A stretch of 64,000 nucleotides of DNA, from contig NZ_NJAG01000006.1 in NCBI RefSeq assembly GCF_002872335.1, positions 124,001 to 188,000 on the forward strand, in the 5' to 3' direction. Shown one piece after another: positions 18,726-27,970 of the stretch. Position numbers and translations under genes: made by a program. Source of the DNA: Siphonobacter sp. BAB-5405. GTDB lineage: Bacteria > Bacteroidota > Bacteroidia > Cytophagales > Spirosomataceae. Positions within the stretch are counted from its first letter, which is position 1. Each line of letters starts with the position of its first letter. Below the pieces are notes generated by a model that made no database searches, was not told the origin of the DNA, and saw nothing but the letters and a program-made list of their open reading frames with translations.

Positions 18726-19739
18726 ATGGACCTTCTGGCCATTGTTATCCTGAATTACAACGGGAAATCCTACCTGGAAAAATTTCTTCCTACCGTACTG
18801 GCTTACGCGGATGGTCATGCCGTATACGTCGCTGATAACGCATCCACGGACGACTCCGTAACCTGGTTACAAACGCACTTTCCGGAAGTTCGGCTCATTC
18901 GCAATACCGTCAATCACGGCTTTGCCGGAGGGTACAACGAAGCCCTCCGACAGATTCCGGCCGAGTACTATTGTCTGCTTAATTCCGATGTTGAAGTGAC
19001 GTCGGGCTGGCTCGTGGCACCCTTGCGTCTTCTGCAGCAGCATCCGCAGGTGGCGGCAGTACAGCCCAAAATTCGCGATTACAACTACCGGGAACATTTC
19101 GAGCACGGCGGCGGCGTGGGCGGACATCTGGATTTTCTGGGTTATCCTTTTACCCGGGGCCGTTTGTTTGAGACCCGTGAACGCGATCAGGGCCAGTACG
19201 ATACCGATGAACCCTGTTTCTGGGCCTGCGGTGCCTGCATGTTCGTACGGGCAGCGGTGTACCGGGAATTAGGTGGATTTGATGCCGATTTCTTCGCCCA
19301 CATGGAAGAAATCGACCTTTGCTGGCGAATGCAGCTGGCGGGGTATGAGGTTTGGGCTACGGCCGGTTCGACGGTGTATCACGTGGGTGGGGGAACGCTG
19401 GACTACCTGAATCCCCGCAAAACCTTTCTCAATTTCCGGAACAGTCTGGCGATGTTGTATAAAAACCGGCCCGCCCGAAATCTGTACGGAATCATTCTGC
19501 TGCGGCTGATACTTGACGGACTGGCGGGCGTTCGGTACGTGCTGAGCGGACACTTTGCTCTCTGCTGGGCCATTATTCGTGCCCATTTTGCTTTTTACGG
19601 ACAGGGTCGAATCTGGCACCGCAAAAGACGGGCTCTCGATGGACTACGCAAGCAGAACAAGCCCGTACGCCTGTATGAGAAGAGTATCATAAGGGCATAC
19701 TTTTTTCAAGGGATAAAGAACTATTCAGAACTTCCGTGA
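18726..19739 (+). CDS. Glycosyltransferase family 2 (rhamnosyltransferase-like)
   Basis: The frame is open from 18576, but the earlier part overlaps the ybaB end and its terminator, so ATG 18726 is preferred; the protein then begins MDLLAIVILNYNGKSYL, the usual GT2 start. The 337-aa product has a GT-A fold: VADNASTDDS near residue 37 for nucleotide-sugar binding, LLNSDVEV near residue 86 (DxD-like metal site) and CGACMFVRAAVYRELGGFD near residue 166, a family landmark. The acidic pair in MEEIDLCWRM is the probable catalytic region. The C-terminal 60 residues are hydrophobic or basic, suggesting membrane association. It probably adds a sugar to a cell-surface polysaccharide; donor and acceptor are unknown. 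Confidence 0.88.
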   Translation: MDLLAIVILNYNGKSYLEKFLPTVLAYADGHAVYVADNASTDDSVTWLQTHFPEVRLIRNTVNHGFAGGYNEALRQIPAEYYCLLNSDVEVTSGWLVAPLRLLQQHPQVAAVQPKIRDYNYREHFEHGGGVGGHLDFLGYPFTRGRLFETRERDQGQYDTDEPCFWACGACMFVRAAVYRELGGFDADFFAHMEEIDLCWRMQLAGYEVWATAGSTVYHVGGGTLDYLNPRKTFLNFRNSLAMLYKNRPARNLYGIILLRLILDGLAGVRYVLSGHFALCWAIIRAHFAFYGQGRIWHRKRRALDGLRKQNKPVRLYEKSIIRAYFFQGIKNYSELP

Positions 19740-19789
19740 AAGCGATACATGGCTGACGCTGAAAGTTTCTATATTCTTCTTTAACGTCC

Positions 19790-21364
19790 ATGCACAGCGA
19801 ATCGGCCTTATATCAGTATCCTTCCGAGTTTCCCGAGCAAATTCAGATGCTGGAGAAACTGGATCTGCTGTTTCCCGATATCGTTCATGTACAGGACCTG
19901 ACCACGCAAAAGATCATTTACATCAATGATCGCTTTACGGAACTGTTGGGTTACAGTAAAAAAGACCTGGCTGATCGGGGTGGGGATTTACACGCCATCA
20001 TTCTGTCGGAAAGTCTGTTTAACCAGCGGGCCGCCCGGATCGAAGAATTGATTACGCGGAAAAAACAGTTTGTGGAATATGAAACGCTGGTACTGCATAA
20101 AAATCAGACGGAACGGCTGTTTAGAACCCGCGTAACCATTTTCCGGAGTGACGCCCAGGGCAACCCCCTGGAAACCATTGGCGTTTCGGAAGATATTACG
20201 GAAACGCATCTGGCCTATACCCGGCTGCTCCAGCAACAGGAAATGCACCGGATCACCGAGCAGGCTTTTCACTTTGGCAGCTGGGAAAAAAACCTGGTGA
20301 CGGGCGAGCTGATCTGTTCGGATGGTTTGTACGAAGTGATGGGGCATACCCGGGAAACCTTTCAGAAAGATTGTGCGGACTATACCTCATTTTTTACGTT
20401 TCTGGACCATCGCGATGACGACTTAGTAGTGCGTACCGTGCAGGAAGCCATTGATACCAGGCAGGCCTTCCGCCTCGAACACCGCGTGATGACGCAGGAA
20501 GGGCAGGAGAAAGTATTGATGGTGGTAGGTCGCCCCGTAGTCAATGAAAAAGAGAAGGTGACGCATCTGGTCGGCAGTATTGCCGATATCACGCTGTTAC
20601 GACAGTACGAATCAGCCCTGCGACAGAAAATTGAAGAACTACAACGATCGAATGGCGAGCTGGAACAGTTTGCCTACGCCGCTTCCCATGATCTTCAGGA
20701 GCCGCTGCGAAAGATTTCAGCATTCATTTCCCGCCTAAAACAACGATTAGGTACGCAACAGGACGAAGAGGTGGAGAATTATATGCGGCGTACGCTTCAG
20801 GCCATTGATCGGATGCGAAGTTTGATTGACGCCCTGCTGATTTTGTCCCGGGTAACACGACAGGGGCAAAATCGCGAAATAGTGCCACTCAATCCCATCG
20901 TAGAGGAAATCCTGGAGGACTTCGATGCCCAGATTGCTGAAAAAGGAGCGACTATCGAATGGGATGAACTCCCTGAAATTTACGGTGTACCCGTACAAAT
21001 GCGGCAGTTGTTTTCCAATCTGATTGGCAATTCGCTCAAGTTTACCGATACGATGCGGCCACCGATCATTCGGATTGCCGCTCAGTCGTTATCCCTTACG
21101 CAGGTCCGGCAAAAGGGATTATCTACGGCCCGTAAATGGGTTGAGATTACTTTACAGGATAACGGAATTGGCTTTGATCCCGAATACAAAGATCGAATCT
21201 TCCAGGTTTTTCAGCGACTCAACGGTCGTTCGGAGTTCGAGGGAACCGGTATTGGCCTCGCTTTGTGTAAGAAAATCGTAGAGCACGAGGGGGGGACAAT
21301 CCTCGCGGAAAGTCAGCCCGGTGAAGGGGCTCGGTTCACTTTTTATCTTCCCAGTGCTTCCTAG
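19790..21364 (+). CDS. PAS-domain sensor histidine kinase, soluble
   Basis: A 524-aa kinase with no membrane segment, so it probably senses a cytoplasmic signal. Two PAS domains occupy about residues 20-145 and 148-275 (the first with IVHVQDLTTQKIIYIND, the second with a PAC-like HLVGSIADIT end). A coiled stretch (RQKIEELQRSNGELEQF) leads into HisKA with His300 in AASHDLQEPLRK. The HATPase_c domain fills the last 150 residues (N-box NLIGNSLKF, G1 DNGIGFDP, G2 GTGIGLALCKKI). No response regulator lies beside it; its output partner is unknown. It ends four bases before the convergent yidD gene. Confidence 0.9.
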   Translation: MHSESALYQYPSEFPEQIQMLEKLDLLFPDIVHVQDLTTQKIIYINDRFTELLGYSKKDLADRGGDLHAIILSESLFNQRAARIEELITRKKQFVEYETLVLHKNQTERLFRTRVTIFRSDAQGNPLETIGVSEDITETHLAYTRLLQQQEMHRITEQAFHFGSWEKNLVTGELICSDGLYEVMGHTRETFQKDCADYTSFFTFLDHRDDDLVVRTVQEAIDTRQAFRLEHRVMTQEGQEKVLMVVGRPVVNEKEKVTHLVGSIADITLLRQYESALRQKIEELQRSNGELEQFAYAASHDLQEPLRKISAFISRLKQRLGTQQDEEVENYMRRTLQAIDRMRSLIDALLILSRVTRQGQNREIVPLNPIVEEILEDFDAQIAEKGATIEWDELPEIYGVPVQMRQLFSNLIGNSLKFTDTMRPPIIRIAAQSLSLTQVRQKGLSTARKWVEITLQDNGIGFDPEYKDRIFQVFQRLNGRSEFEGTGIGLALCKKIVEHEGGTILAESQPGEGARFTFYLPSAS

Positions 21365-21368
21365 CGTG

Positions 21369-21581
21369 TCATGGTACCGGATCATGCCCGTGGCCGCCCC
21401 AGGGGTGACAACGGGAGATTCGCCGCAGAGCCAGCCAGCCACCTTTCCAGGGGCCGTGTTTTTCAATAGCCTGAATGGCGTACTGCGAGCAGGTCGGCGT
21501 ATACCGACACGAGTTGCCCAGATACGGGGACAAAGCTCCCTGGTAAATCCGGATCAAAACAATAAAAAAACGTCGCATCAA
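21369..21581 (-). CDS. yidD: Membrane protein insertion efficiency factor YidD
   Basis: A 70-aa protein with the family pattern: an amphipathic N-terminal helix ([20 protein letters not shown]) followed by the three-cysteine-type core [19 protein letters not shown] and a [15 protein letters not shown] segment. YidD assists insertion of inner-membrane proteins with YidC. Here it is not next to rnpA or yidC, as happens in many Bacteroidota. Its stop is four bases from the stop of the convergent PAS kinase. Confidence 0.93.
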   Translation of the reverse strand: MMRRFFIVLIRIYQGALSPYLGNSCRYTPTCSQYAIQAIEKHGPWKGGWLALRRISRCHPWGGHGHDPVP

Positions 21582-21768
21582 TTTTATTTATTAAAATAAT
21601 CCCGGGTTTACGAGTAAATCCGCTGGATGGAGAATAGTTTTACGGATGCCACCGAGTATTGTGGGTCGTAGAAATCCGCCCATTTACGTAATACGAAAAG
21701 GCAAAAATCCGTTCGATTTATAATTGGATTCTATCGTAGAAAATGGCTAGCAGAAGGAATTAATTTGT

Positions 21769-21776
21769 TACTTTTG
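21769..21776 (+). promoter_or_regulatory. Candidate -7 promoter box for glmM
   Basis: TACTTTTG matches TAnnTTTG and sits 41 bases before the GTG start; no good -33 TTTG is seen at the normal spacing. Confidence 0.4.
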
Positions 21777-21817
21777 CTTTATATCCCCAACAGTTCTTCC
21801 TCAAAATTGAGAGCATC

Positions 21818-23209
21818 GTGACGTTGATTAAATCTATCTCCGGAATCCGGGGAACCATTGGTGGAAACGTGGGTGAAGCCCTTACTCCCGTTGACATTGT
21901 TAAGTTTTCCGCCGCCTTCGGAACTTGGCTAAAGCGTAAATTTCCTGAAAATCAAAAGATTGTCATTGGCCGGGACGCTCGTCTTTCCGGAGAAATGGCG
22001 GTTCGTTTAGTATCAGCTACTTTACAGGGACTTGGCTTACACGTAGTCGACTTAGGTTTATCTACCACGCCCACCGTTGAAATAGCAGTCCCTCTGGAAT
22101 CAGCTGCCGGTGGAATCATTCTAACGGCCAGCCACAATCCCATTCAGTGGAATGCGTTGAAATTGCTTAATGCAAAAGGTGAGTTCATTTCCGCTGAAGA
22201 CGGAGCCGAAGTACTGGCACTGGCTGAAGCTGAAGCGTTTTCTTTTGTAGAAGTGAAAAAATTAGGTAGCTATCGCGTAGACGATTCGTACCTGAAAAAG
22301 CACATCGAAGCCATTCTGGCCCTGCCGCTGGTAGACAAAGCTGCCATCGAAGCTGCCGATTTCAGCATTGCTGTTGATGCGGTAAACTCCTCGGGGGGCA
22401 TCGCCGTACCCATGCTGCTGGAAGCCCTGGGAGTTAAAGATATTCTTAAACTTCACTGCGAACCTACCGGCTACTTTGCTCACAACCCCGAGCCTCTGCC
22501 CGAACACCTGACGGATATTCGCAAGGAAATGCGGACGGGCAAATACGATCTGGGGATTGCTGTAGATCCGGACGTAGATCGACTGGCGTTTGTTTCGGAA
22601 GATGGTGAGCCTTTCGGCGAAGAGTACACGCTGGTAGCCGTAGCGGACTACATTCTGAAAAACCAGGTTGGCAATACCGTTTCCAATCTTTCTTCAACCA
22701 TTGCTCTGCGGGACGTAACCCAGAAAGCTGGTGGTACGCACCATTCCGCGGCGGTCGGCGAAGTAAACGTGGTAACGAAAATGAAAGAGGTAGAAGCGGT
22801 GATCGGTGGCGAAGGCAATGGAGGCATTATCTATCCCGAGTTGCATTATGGTCGTGATGCCCTGGTTGGTATCGCTCTATTCCTGACGCATCTGGCCAAA
22901 TTCGGCAAGTCTGTATCGATTCTGCGGCGGGCGTACCCGAATTATTACATCTCGAAAAACAAGATTGAATTAACGCCGGAGCTGAACGTAGACGTTGTAC
23001 TGGAGCGAATTCAGCAGAAGTATACCCGTCAGCCCATCAATACGGAAGACGGTGTGAAAATTGAATTTGGCAATGAATGGGTACATCTTCGCAAGTCGAA
23101 TACCGAGCCCATCATCCGCATTTATTCGGAATCTGACTTTATGACCAAGGCCGAAAACCTGGCCAAGAAGATCATTCAGGATATTAAAGAAGTAGTAGCC
23201 ACGCTGTAA
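21818..23209 (+). CDS. glmM: Phosphoglucosamine mutase
   Basis: A 463-aa alpha-D-phosphohexomutase that converts glucosamine-6-P to glucosamine-1-P on the way to UDP-GlcNAc for peptidoglycan and LPS. The start codon is GTG (21818), fixed by the conserved opening TLIKSISGIRGT. The phosphoserine loop TASHNP carries Ser105, the metal loop is DPDVDR near residue 248, the sugar-binding loop is GGEGNGG near residue 331, and the phosphate-binding loop RKSNTEPIIRIY lies near the C-terminus. Bacteroidota proteins of this group can also act on other hexose phosphates, so GlmM is the best but not the only assignment. A shared hairpin follows. Confidence 0.92.
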   Translation: MTLIKSISGIRGTIGGNVGEALTPVDIVKFSAAFGTWLKRKFPENQKIVIGRDARLSGEMAVRLVSATLQGLGLHVVDLGLSTTPTVEIAVPLESAAGGIILTASHNPIQWNALKLLNAKGEFISAEDGAEVLALAEAEAFSFVEVKKLGSYRVDDSYLKKHIEAILALPLVDKAAIEAADFSIAVDAVNSSGGIAVPMLLEALGVKDILKLHCEPTGYFAHNPEPLPEHLTDIRKEMRTGKYDLGIAVDPDVDRLAFVSEDGEPFGEEYTLVAVADYILKNQVGNTVSNLSSTIALRDVTQKAGGTHHSAAVGEVNVVTKMKEVEAVIGGEGNGGIIYPELHYGRDALVGIALFLTHLAKFGKSVSILRRAYPNYYISKNKIELTPELNVDVVLERIQQKYTRQPINTEDGVKIEFGNEWVHLRKSNTEPIIRIYSESDFMTKAENLAKKIIQDIKEVVATL

Positions 23210-23237
23210 ATCGCGGACGTTAGTCACTGCTAATAGA

Positions 23238-23267
23238 AAGGGACGATGCTTACTAAGCATCGTCCCT
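23238..23267. terminator. Bidirectional terminator between glmM and a small convergent gene
   Basis: A near-perfect stem of about 14 bp (AAGGGACGATGCTTA / TAAGCATCGTCCCTT, tiny loop) sits between the two convergent stops. Confidence 0.7.
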
Positions 23268-23272
23268 TGTGT

Positions 23273-23482
23273 TTACAAACCAATCTCTTCGGACAGGCCA
23301 AACTCCCGGGCACTGGTCTGGAGCGTTTGCAAAAACTCGTTATAACTGAAAATCCGGCCTTCGATGTAATCCCGTTCAGCGGGGTCGCAGAAGGCTAGCC
23401 GACCCTGTAGTTCGTGAATGCCGCTGTGCACGGTAATGAGTACATCATGAATGAATGCCAGATACGTCTCAGAAGGCTTCAT
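23273..23482 (-). CDS. Small protein of unknown function downstream of a HAD phosphatase
   Basis: A 69-aa acidic, probably helical protein, with no membrane segment or known motif. Its ATG lies only five bases after the stop of the HAD hydrolase, and both genes end at the same hairpin, so they form a two-gene operon. The spacing and the clean terminator argue for a real gene; I do not recognise its family. Confidence 0.55.
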   Translation of the reverse strand: MKPSETYLAFIHDVLITVHSGIHELQGRLAFCDPAERDYIEGRIFSYNEFLQTLQTSAREFGLSEEIGL

Positions 23483-23487
23483 AGGGA

Positions 23488-24171
23488 TTAATGAGCGAGT
23501 ACGAATTCAAACTGTTCCCAGTTGATTTCCCGGAAGTCAGCAATGACTGCACTAGTGAGTGGGGCCAGTTCATCCTTACTGTGGCTGGTCGAAACGCCCA
23601 CTACTTTCATTCCCGCTGCTTTTCCGGCCTGAATGCCCAGTAAGGCATCTTCAAATACGACACAATTACTCGGGTGAACTTCCACTAATTCGGCGGCTTT
23701 CAGATAAATATCCGGAGCGGGTTTGCCATTCTGTACCATTGAAGCATCCACGACCACATCAAAAAGCGGACGAAGGCCCGTGCCGTCCAGGGTAAACTGC
23801 ACATTTTCGATGGGGGCTGACGTTGCTACGGCACATTTCACGCCGTATTCATGAAGAATATTCAGAAAGCTGATGAGTCCTTCGGCTGGTTCAAGTACTG
23901 GACCGTAGCTATTGCGGTACATTTCTTCCTTCTCGTCAGACATCTGCCGTACTTCTTCCGGCGAGGGGTCGCGGCCGAGCAAATACGCAAACGAATCGAA
24001 GGAGTTTTTTCCGTTCAGGTTGGTATAATACATTTCCCGGCTAAAGGGAAATCCGTGGTTTTCGCAGAACAAACGCCAGGCTGTTTCATGGTAGGCCATA
24101 TTATCCACGATGACGCCATCCATATCAAATAAAGCAGCCCGTAAGGTTGGATCAGGTTGTTGAATACTCAT
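23488..24171 (-). CDS. HAD-superfamily hydrolase, beta-phosphoglucomutase/phosphatase-like
   Basis: I prefer the ATG at 24171 (227 aa), because the family starts shortly before the catalytic motif; a start 16 codons earlier is possible. HAD motif I is FDMDGVIVDN with nucleophile Asp at about residue 16 and the acid/base Asp two residues later. A helical cap follows at about 25-95. Motif II is ATSAP near residue 118, motif III the Lys in NGKPAPDIY near residue 150, and motif IV FEDALLGIQAG near residue 173. It should dephosphorylate or isomerise a small sugar phosphate. Beta-phosphoglucomutase or a 2-deoxyglucose-6-P-type phosphatase are both possible. Confidence 0.85.
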   Translation of the reverse strand: MSIQQPDPTLRAALFDMDGVIVDNMAYHETAWRLFCENHGFPFSREMYYTNLNGKNSFDSFAYLLGRDPSPEEVRQMSDEKEEMYRNSYGPVLEPAEGLISFLNILHEYGVKCAVATSAPIENVQFTLDGTGLRPLFDVVVDASMVQNGKPAPDIYLKAAELVEVHPSNCVVFEDALLGIQAGKAAGMKVVGVSTSHSKDELAPLTSAVIADFREINWEQFEFVLAH

Positions 24172-24266
24172 ACAAACAGAATTTTTTGACAAAAACGGCA
24201 AAAAAGTAGTACCAACCAAGTAGTCAAACCGCGGGAGAAAGCCTTTTCCAGATCCGAAAAAAGTTC

Positions 24267-25031
24267 TTAAAGGTTGATTTTCAGCCCATCATAGGCCAGA
24301 TGCACGTGCGGAGGTAATTCGGCTTCGACCTGAGCATGAAGGCCCATTGAATGGCTAATGTGCGTGAGATAGGCGACTTCCGGCTTTAACTTTTCAATGA
24401 TCTCCAGAGCCTCCGGCAGAACAAAGTGGGAGAGGTGTCGGGGACCTTTATGCAGGGCATTAATCACCAGAACCTTGCTGTTGCGAAGCTTGTCCAGTTC
24501 TGATTCAGCAATAAAATTTGCATCCGTGATGTATGAAAAATCCCCGATCCGGTAACCAAACACGGGTAATTTGTGATGCATCACCTCGATGGGAGTCAGT
24601 TGCAAACCCAGAATCTCAAAAGGTTTGTTTTCAATCGGATGCAATTGTAAGCGGGGCGTACCGGGGTATTTATGCTCGGCAAAGGCGTAGGCGAACTCTA
24701 CTTTGATTTGCTCCAGGACAGCCGCCTGTCCGTACAGCGGAATATCGGAATTTTGCCGGAAATTGAAGGGACGTACATCGTCCAGACCCGCCGTATGGTC
24801 TTTATGAGCGTGGGTAAAGACAACGGCATCCAAATGCATGATACGTTCACGGAGGGCCTGCGTACGGAAATCCGGGCCGGTATCAATAACCAGACTACGA
24901 CCTTCAGCTTCCACGTGCATGGACACCCGAAGGCGTTTATCCCGAAAATCAAGCGAACGGCAAACCGGACAGTCACAGCCAATGACCGGAACGCCCTGCG
25001 AAGTACCCGTACCGAGAAAAGTTACCTGCAT
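24267..25031 (-). CDS. MBL-fold metallo-hydrolase, PhnP-like
   Basis: The frame is open to 25079, but the conserved fold begins MQVTFLGTGTSQGVP at ATG 25031, giving 254 aa. The dinuclear metal motif is THAHKDHTAG near residue 74; later metal ligands are in the YITDAN and THISHS regions. An extra cysteine cluster, GCDCPVCRS near residue 18, is the structural zinc site typical of PhnP-type phosphodiesterases. It therefore probably cleaves a cyclic phosphate or a phosphodiester; the substrate is not fixed by sequence. No phn genes are nearby. A palindrome lies directly upstream (25043-25079). Confidence 0.85.
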   Translation of the reverse strand: MQVTFLGTGTSQGVPVIGCDCPVCRSLDFRDKRLRVSMHVEAEGRSLVIDTGPDFRTQALRERIMHLDAVVFTHAHKDHTAGLDDVRPFNFRQNSDIPLYGQAAVLEQIKVEFAYAFAEHKYPGTPRLQLHPIENKPFEILGLQLTPIEVMHHKLPVFGYRIGDFSYITDANFIAESELDKLRNSKVLVINALHKGPRHLSHFVLPEALEIIEKLKPEVAYLTHISHSMGLHAQVEAELPPHVHLAYDGLKINL

Positions 25032-25042
25032 ACCCAATACTA

Positions 25043-25079
25043 TTGAACAGAAGAGAATGATGAATTCCCTTCTGTTCAA
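25043..25079. repeat. Inverted repeat upstream of the MBL hydrolase
   Basis: TTGAACAGAAG (25043-25053) and CTTCTGTTCAA (25069-25079) are perfect complements with a 15-base spacer. The arms lie 12 bases before the preferred start of the MBL gene. There is no T run, so an operator or an RNA fold near the start is more likely than a terminator. Confidence 0.55.
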
Positions 25080-25109
25080 GAACGATGTTAGCCAATCACG
25101 CTAAAAAAA

Positions 25110-25493
25110 TTATACTTCGCCGCCCGTAAACTCGCGAACTTTGGCAACGAGGGCATCAAAGTTGAGGGGCTTAATCAGAATGTCGTTGAAGCCAGCAGAC
25201 TTGAACTCTTCCGGAGAGTAGTTACGGGCATTACCGGTGATGGCCACCAGCGGGGTTTGTGCCTTTTGGGCATCGGGTAGTTGGCGAATCTGACGGGCAC
25301 ACTCCATGCCGTCCATTACGGGCATGTTGATGTCCAGCAGGACAATGTCAAAAGATTCTTTATCAAGCAATTGCAATACCTGCTCCCCATTTTTAACGGA
25401 AGTGATTTCAAAGTTCTGGAATTCCAGAATTTTCTTAGCGAGGTTTTGAATGACGGAGCTATCTTCAGCAATCAGGACGCGTTTGAAGGCCAT
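25110..25493 (-). CDS. Single-domain response regulator (CheY-like)
   Basis: A 127-aa protein made of one receiver domain only. The acidic pocket is AEDSS near residues 9-13, the phosphoacceptor is Asp54 in VLLDINMPVMDG, the switch Thr is in AITGN near residue 87, and the conserved Lys is in IKPLNFD near residue 108. It lacks an output domain, so it probably acts by protein contact or as an intermediate in a phosphorelay. No cognate kinase is adjacent. Confidence 0.93.
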   Translation of the reverse strand: MAFKRVLIAEDSSVIQNLAKKILEFQNFEITSVKNGEQVLQLLDKESFDIVLLDINMPVMDGMECARQIRQLPDAQKAQTPLVAITGNARNYSPEEFKSAGFNDILIKPLNFDALVAKVREFTGGEV

Positions 25494-25747
25494 TGTCGGA
25501 AAAATTGGGTTTCTATACGAATTGATAAAGCGAAATAACGGTTAATTCCGGTACAAGCTTAAGAAATCCTTAAGGAATTATCCTGTACTGTATGTCGCTC
25601 TCCGAATCGATCTGGGATAAAGAGGTGACAGACAATGGCTTGTCCGCTACAGGGAACGCTGAAACGTACGAAAAAAATCATTCACCAAAGCAACGTTCTT
25701 TCTTATAGGACTTTTCTACGGGAATGATACCCTGGAAAAGCGAAAAT

Positions 25748-26077
25748 CTATTCCTGTAATTTAGGATTATTGAGGTGACGGGTCGCGTCACGGATGTTCT
25801 TCTTGTCGAGGTTTTTTTCGAAAGCCTCCGTCAGATTTACACCCGTTTGATTCGCCAAGCAAATCACCAGCCAGAGTACATCCGCCAGTTCGTCGCCCAG
25901 GTCCTTGTTTTTGTCAGACTCCTTCTCCGACTGTTCCCCGTATCGGCGGGCCATGATTCGGGCGACTTCACCTACTTCTTCCATCAGCAGGGCCGTGTTG
26001 GTCAGTTCGTTAAAGTAGCGTACTCCCACGGTGGTAATCCACTGATCTACGGTTTTTTGGGCTTCTTCCAGCGTCAT
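25748..26077 (-). CDS. MazG-like nucleotide pyrophosphohydrolase
   Basis: A 109-aa all-alpha NTP pyrophosphohydrolase of the MazG/RS21-C6 type. The metal-binding signature is EEVGE near residue 34 and DELADVLW near residue 60. It removes pyrophosphate from (deoxy)nucleoside triphosphates, probably clearing non-canonical ones. I chose ATG 26077 because it starts five bases after the dtd stop; an ATG nine codons earlier would overlap dtd by 23 bases. It is probably cotranscribed with dtd. Confidence 0.88.
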   Translation of the reverse strand: MTLEEAQKTVDQWITTVGVRYFNELTNTALLMEEVGEVARIMARRYGEQSEKESDKNKDLGDELADVLWLVICLANQTGVNLTEAFEKNLDKKNIRDATRHLNNPKLQE

Positions 26078-26081
26078 GGAA

Positions 26082-26534
26082 TTAGATGCGGTTTTTAGAG
26101 TCAATAATGATAGTGACGGGACCGTCGTTGAGCAGGGAGACGTTCATGTCGGCCCCAAATTCGCCCGTCGCAATGGGCTGACCCAGTTCTTTTTCCAGCT
26201 GAACGATCATCTTTTCGTACAAAGGAATAGCCACTTCCGGACGGGCGGCGTCGATATAACTCGGACGATTGCCTTTTTTCGTACTGGCAAACAGCGTAAA
26301 CTGACTGATGAGCAGAATACTTCCCTGTACCGCTTTCAGGTCGAGGTTCATTTTGCCCTCTTCATCGCCGAAAATTCGCATGCCCACAATCTTGCGGGCC
26401 AGCCATTCCAGGTCTTCTTCCGTATCGGTATGGGTGATGCCCAGTAAAATCAGTAAGCCCTGAGCAATTTCTCCCTTGATGCGGGAATCAATCGTGACGG
26501 AAGCCTGCGAAACGCGTTGAAGAACGGCAATCAT
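26082..26534 (-). CDS. dtd: D-aminoacyl-tRNA deacylase
   Basis: A 150-aa enzyme that hydrolyses D-aminoacyl-tRNA (and Gly-tRNA-Ala) to keep D-amino acids out of translation. The family motifs are present: MIAVLQRVSQASVTI at the N-terminus, SQFTLFA near residue 78 with the active-site Thr, and the trans-acting GPVTIIIDS near residue 137 that fixes chirality. Length is exactly usual. It starts 39 bases after the mgtE stop and is followed by the MazG-like gene, so mgtE-dtd-mazG may be one transcript. Confidence 0.96.
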   Translation of the reverse strand: MIAVLQRVSQASVTIDSRIKGEIAQGLLILLGITHTDTEEDLEWLARKIVGMRIFGDEEGKMNLDLKAVQGSILLISQFTLFASTKKGNRPSYIDAARPEVAIPLYEKMIVQLEKELGQPIATGEFGADMNVSLLNDGPVTIIIDSKNRI

Positions 26535-26573
26535 GATAAATAGTACGTTTTTAATGGAAGCAGTGGACGATAC

Positions 26574-27935
26574 TTACCAGTAATGATACAGCAAGTAGGC
26601 AATGCCGAAATACACGCTATACCCCAGAAAATCATTGGCCGTAGTAATAAAGGGTCCCGAAGCTACGGAAGGATTGATTCCGTACCGATTGAGAATAATC
26701 GGGGTTACCGTTCCCGTAAACGAAGACAGCAGTACTACCGCCATCAGCGAAATGGATACGACCATCGAAAGTTTAAGGGAGTGCGAAAGAATCAGGTAAG
26801 TGATGAGAAAAACAAAGGCCGCAATCAGTACTCCCTTCAAAACGGCAACCGTCAGAATTTTGAGCATACGCGGCCAGAACTCACCGCTCAGGGCCGATTT
26901 ATCACTCAGAATCTGAACCATGAACGAGGAGGACTGAATACCTACGTTTCCACCCGTTGAACCGATAATGGGAATGAACAACGCCAGAGCCGGTACCATC
27001 ATCAGCAGGTCGTGCTCGAAGATGCCCAGAAACTTGGCTGCCAGCAAACTACCAATCATGCCGATACCCAGCCAGGGTAAACGCGAACGCGTAATCTTCC
27101 AGACGGAATCATCCTCTTCGACTTCTTCGGAGACCCCCGTAATAGCGGCGATGTCTTCCTGAGCCTGTTCCGTAATTACGTCCACCACGTCATCAATGGT
27201 AATTTGCCCCAGCAGCCGTTTCTGTACGTTTACGACGGGGAGAGCATCCAAATCGTACCGGGACATCAATTCGGCGACGTCTTCGGCGGAGTCGTACGTA
27301 GAGGCATAAATGACATCGTCGTCGTAGATTTGCTCAATCTTACTGCCCCGTTTAGCCAGAATGATGTCTTTCAGTGAAACAATCCCCAATAGAATCTGAT
27401 CGTCATCCACTACGTAGACGGTGTATACCTTTTCCACGTCTTCCGCCTGCCGACGAATTTCCTCTACGCACTCGGTTACTGTTTGGCGTACGTTGATTTT
27501 CACCAGCTCCTTCTGCATCAGACCGCCCGCCGTATCGGGTTCGTAGGGCAGCAGATCGAGGATAAAACGGGCCTGTTCGCGGTCTTCAATCAGGGCAATG
27601 ACTTCCTCCCGAATCCGTACGGACTGTTCTTTGAGCAAATCCACCGCATCGTCCGAATCCAGAATATTGACGTAACGGGCAATCTCGGCCGAGTCAAAGT
27701 ATTTCAAAAGCTCCCGACGGGAATCCGAATCGTATTCAGCCAGAATTTCGGCTCCGGTTTCGGTATCCAGTAACGTAAGGATATAATGAGCTTCCGGGCC
27801 TTCCAGCTCGTCGAGTAAAACGGAAATATCAGCGGCAAAGAGGTCACTCAGTTCCAGCCGGATGGTCGATTCATCGCGAAGCTCCACGGCCTGGCTTAGT
27901 CGTTCTACGTACTCTTTGGTAAGCTCAAAAGCCAT
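26574..27935 (-). CDS. mgtE: Magnesium transporter MgtE
   Basis: A 453-aa protein with the MgtE layout: an acidic, helical N-domain at about residues 10-130 (DDAVDLLKEQS), tandem CBS domains at about 135-260 and a five-helix membrane part from about 285 to the end. The membrane part holds the pore-lining PALALFIPIIGSTGGNVGIQSS segment (here in parts), with the conserved GGNxGxQ. It is a Mg2+ channel gated by cytosolic Mg2+ through the N and CBS domains. Same strand as rsmA upstream (35-base gap). Confidence 0.94.
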   Translation of the reverse strand: MAFELTKEYVERLSQAVELRDESTIRLELSDLFAADISVLLDELEGPEAHYILTLLDTETGAEILAEYDSDSRRELLKYFDSAEIARYVNILDSDDAVDLLKEQSVRIREEVIALIEDREQARFILDLLPYEPDTAGGLMQKELVKINVRQTVTECVEEIRRQAEDVEKVYTVYVVDDDQILLGIVSLKDIILAKRGSKIEQIYDDDVIYASTYDSAEDVAELMSRYDLDALPVVNVQKRLLGQITIDDVVDVITEQAQEDIAAITGVSEEVEEDDSVWKITRSRLPWLGIGMIGSLLAAKFLGIFEHDLLMMVPALALFIPIIGSTGGNVGIQSSSFMVQILSDKSALSGEFWPRMLKILTVAVLKGVLIAAFVFLITYLILSHSLKLSMVVSISLMAVVLLSSFTGTVTPIILNRYGINPSVASGPFITTANDFLGYSVYFGIAYLLYHYW

Positions 27936-27970
27936 ACAATCAGATCCAAAAGACGAATAAAAGCGGAAAG

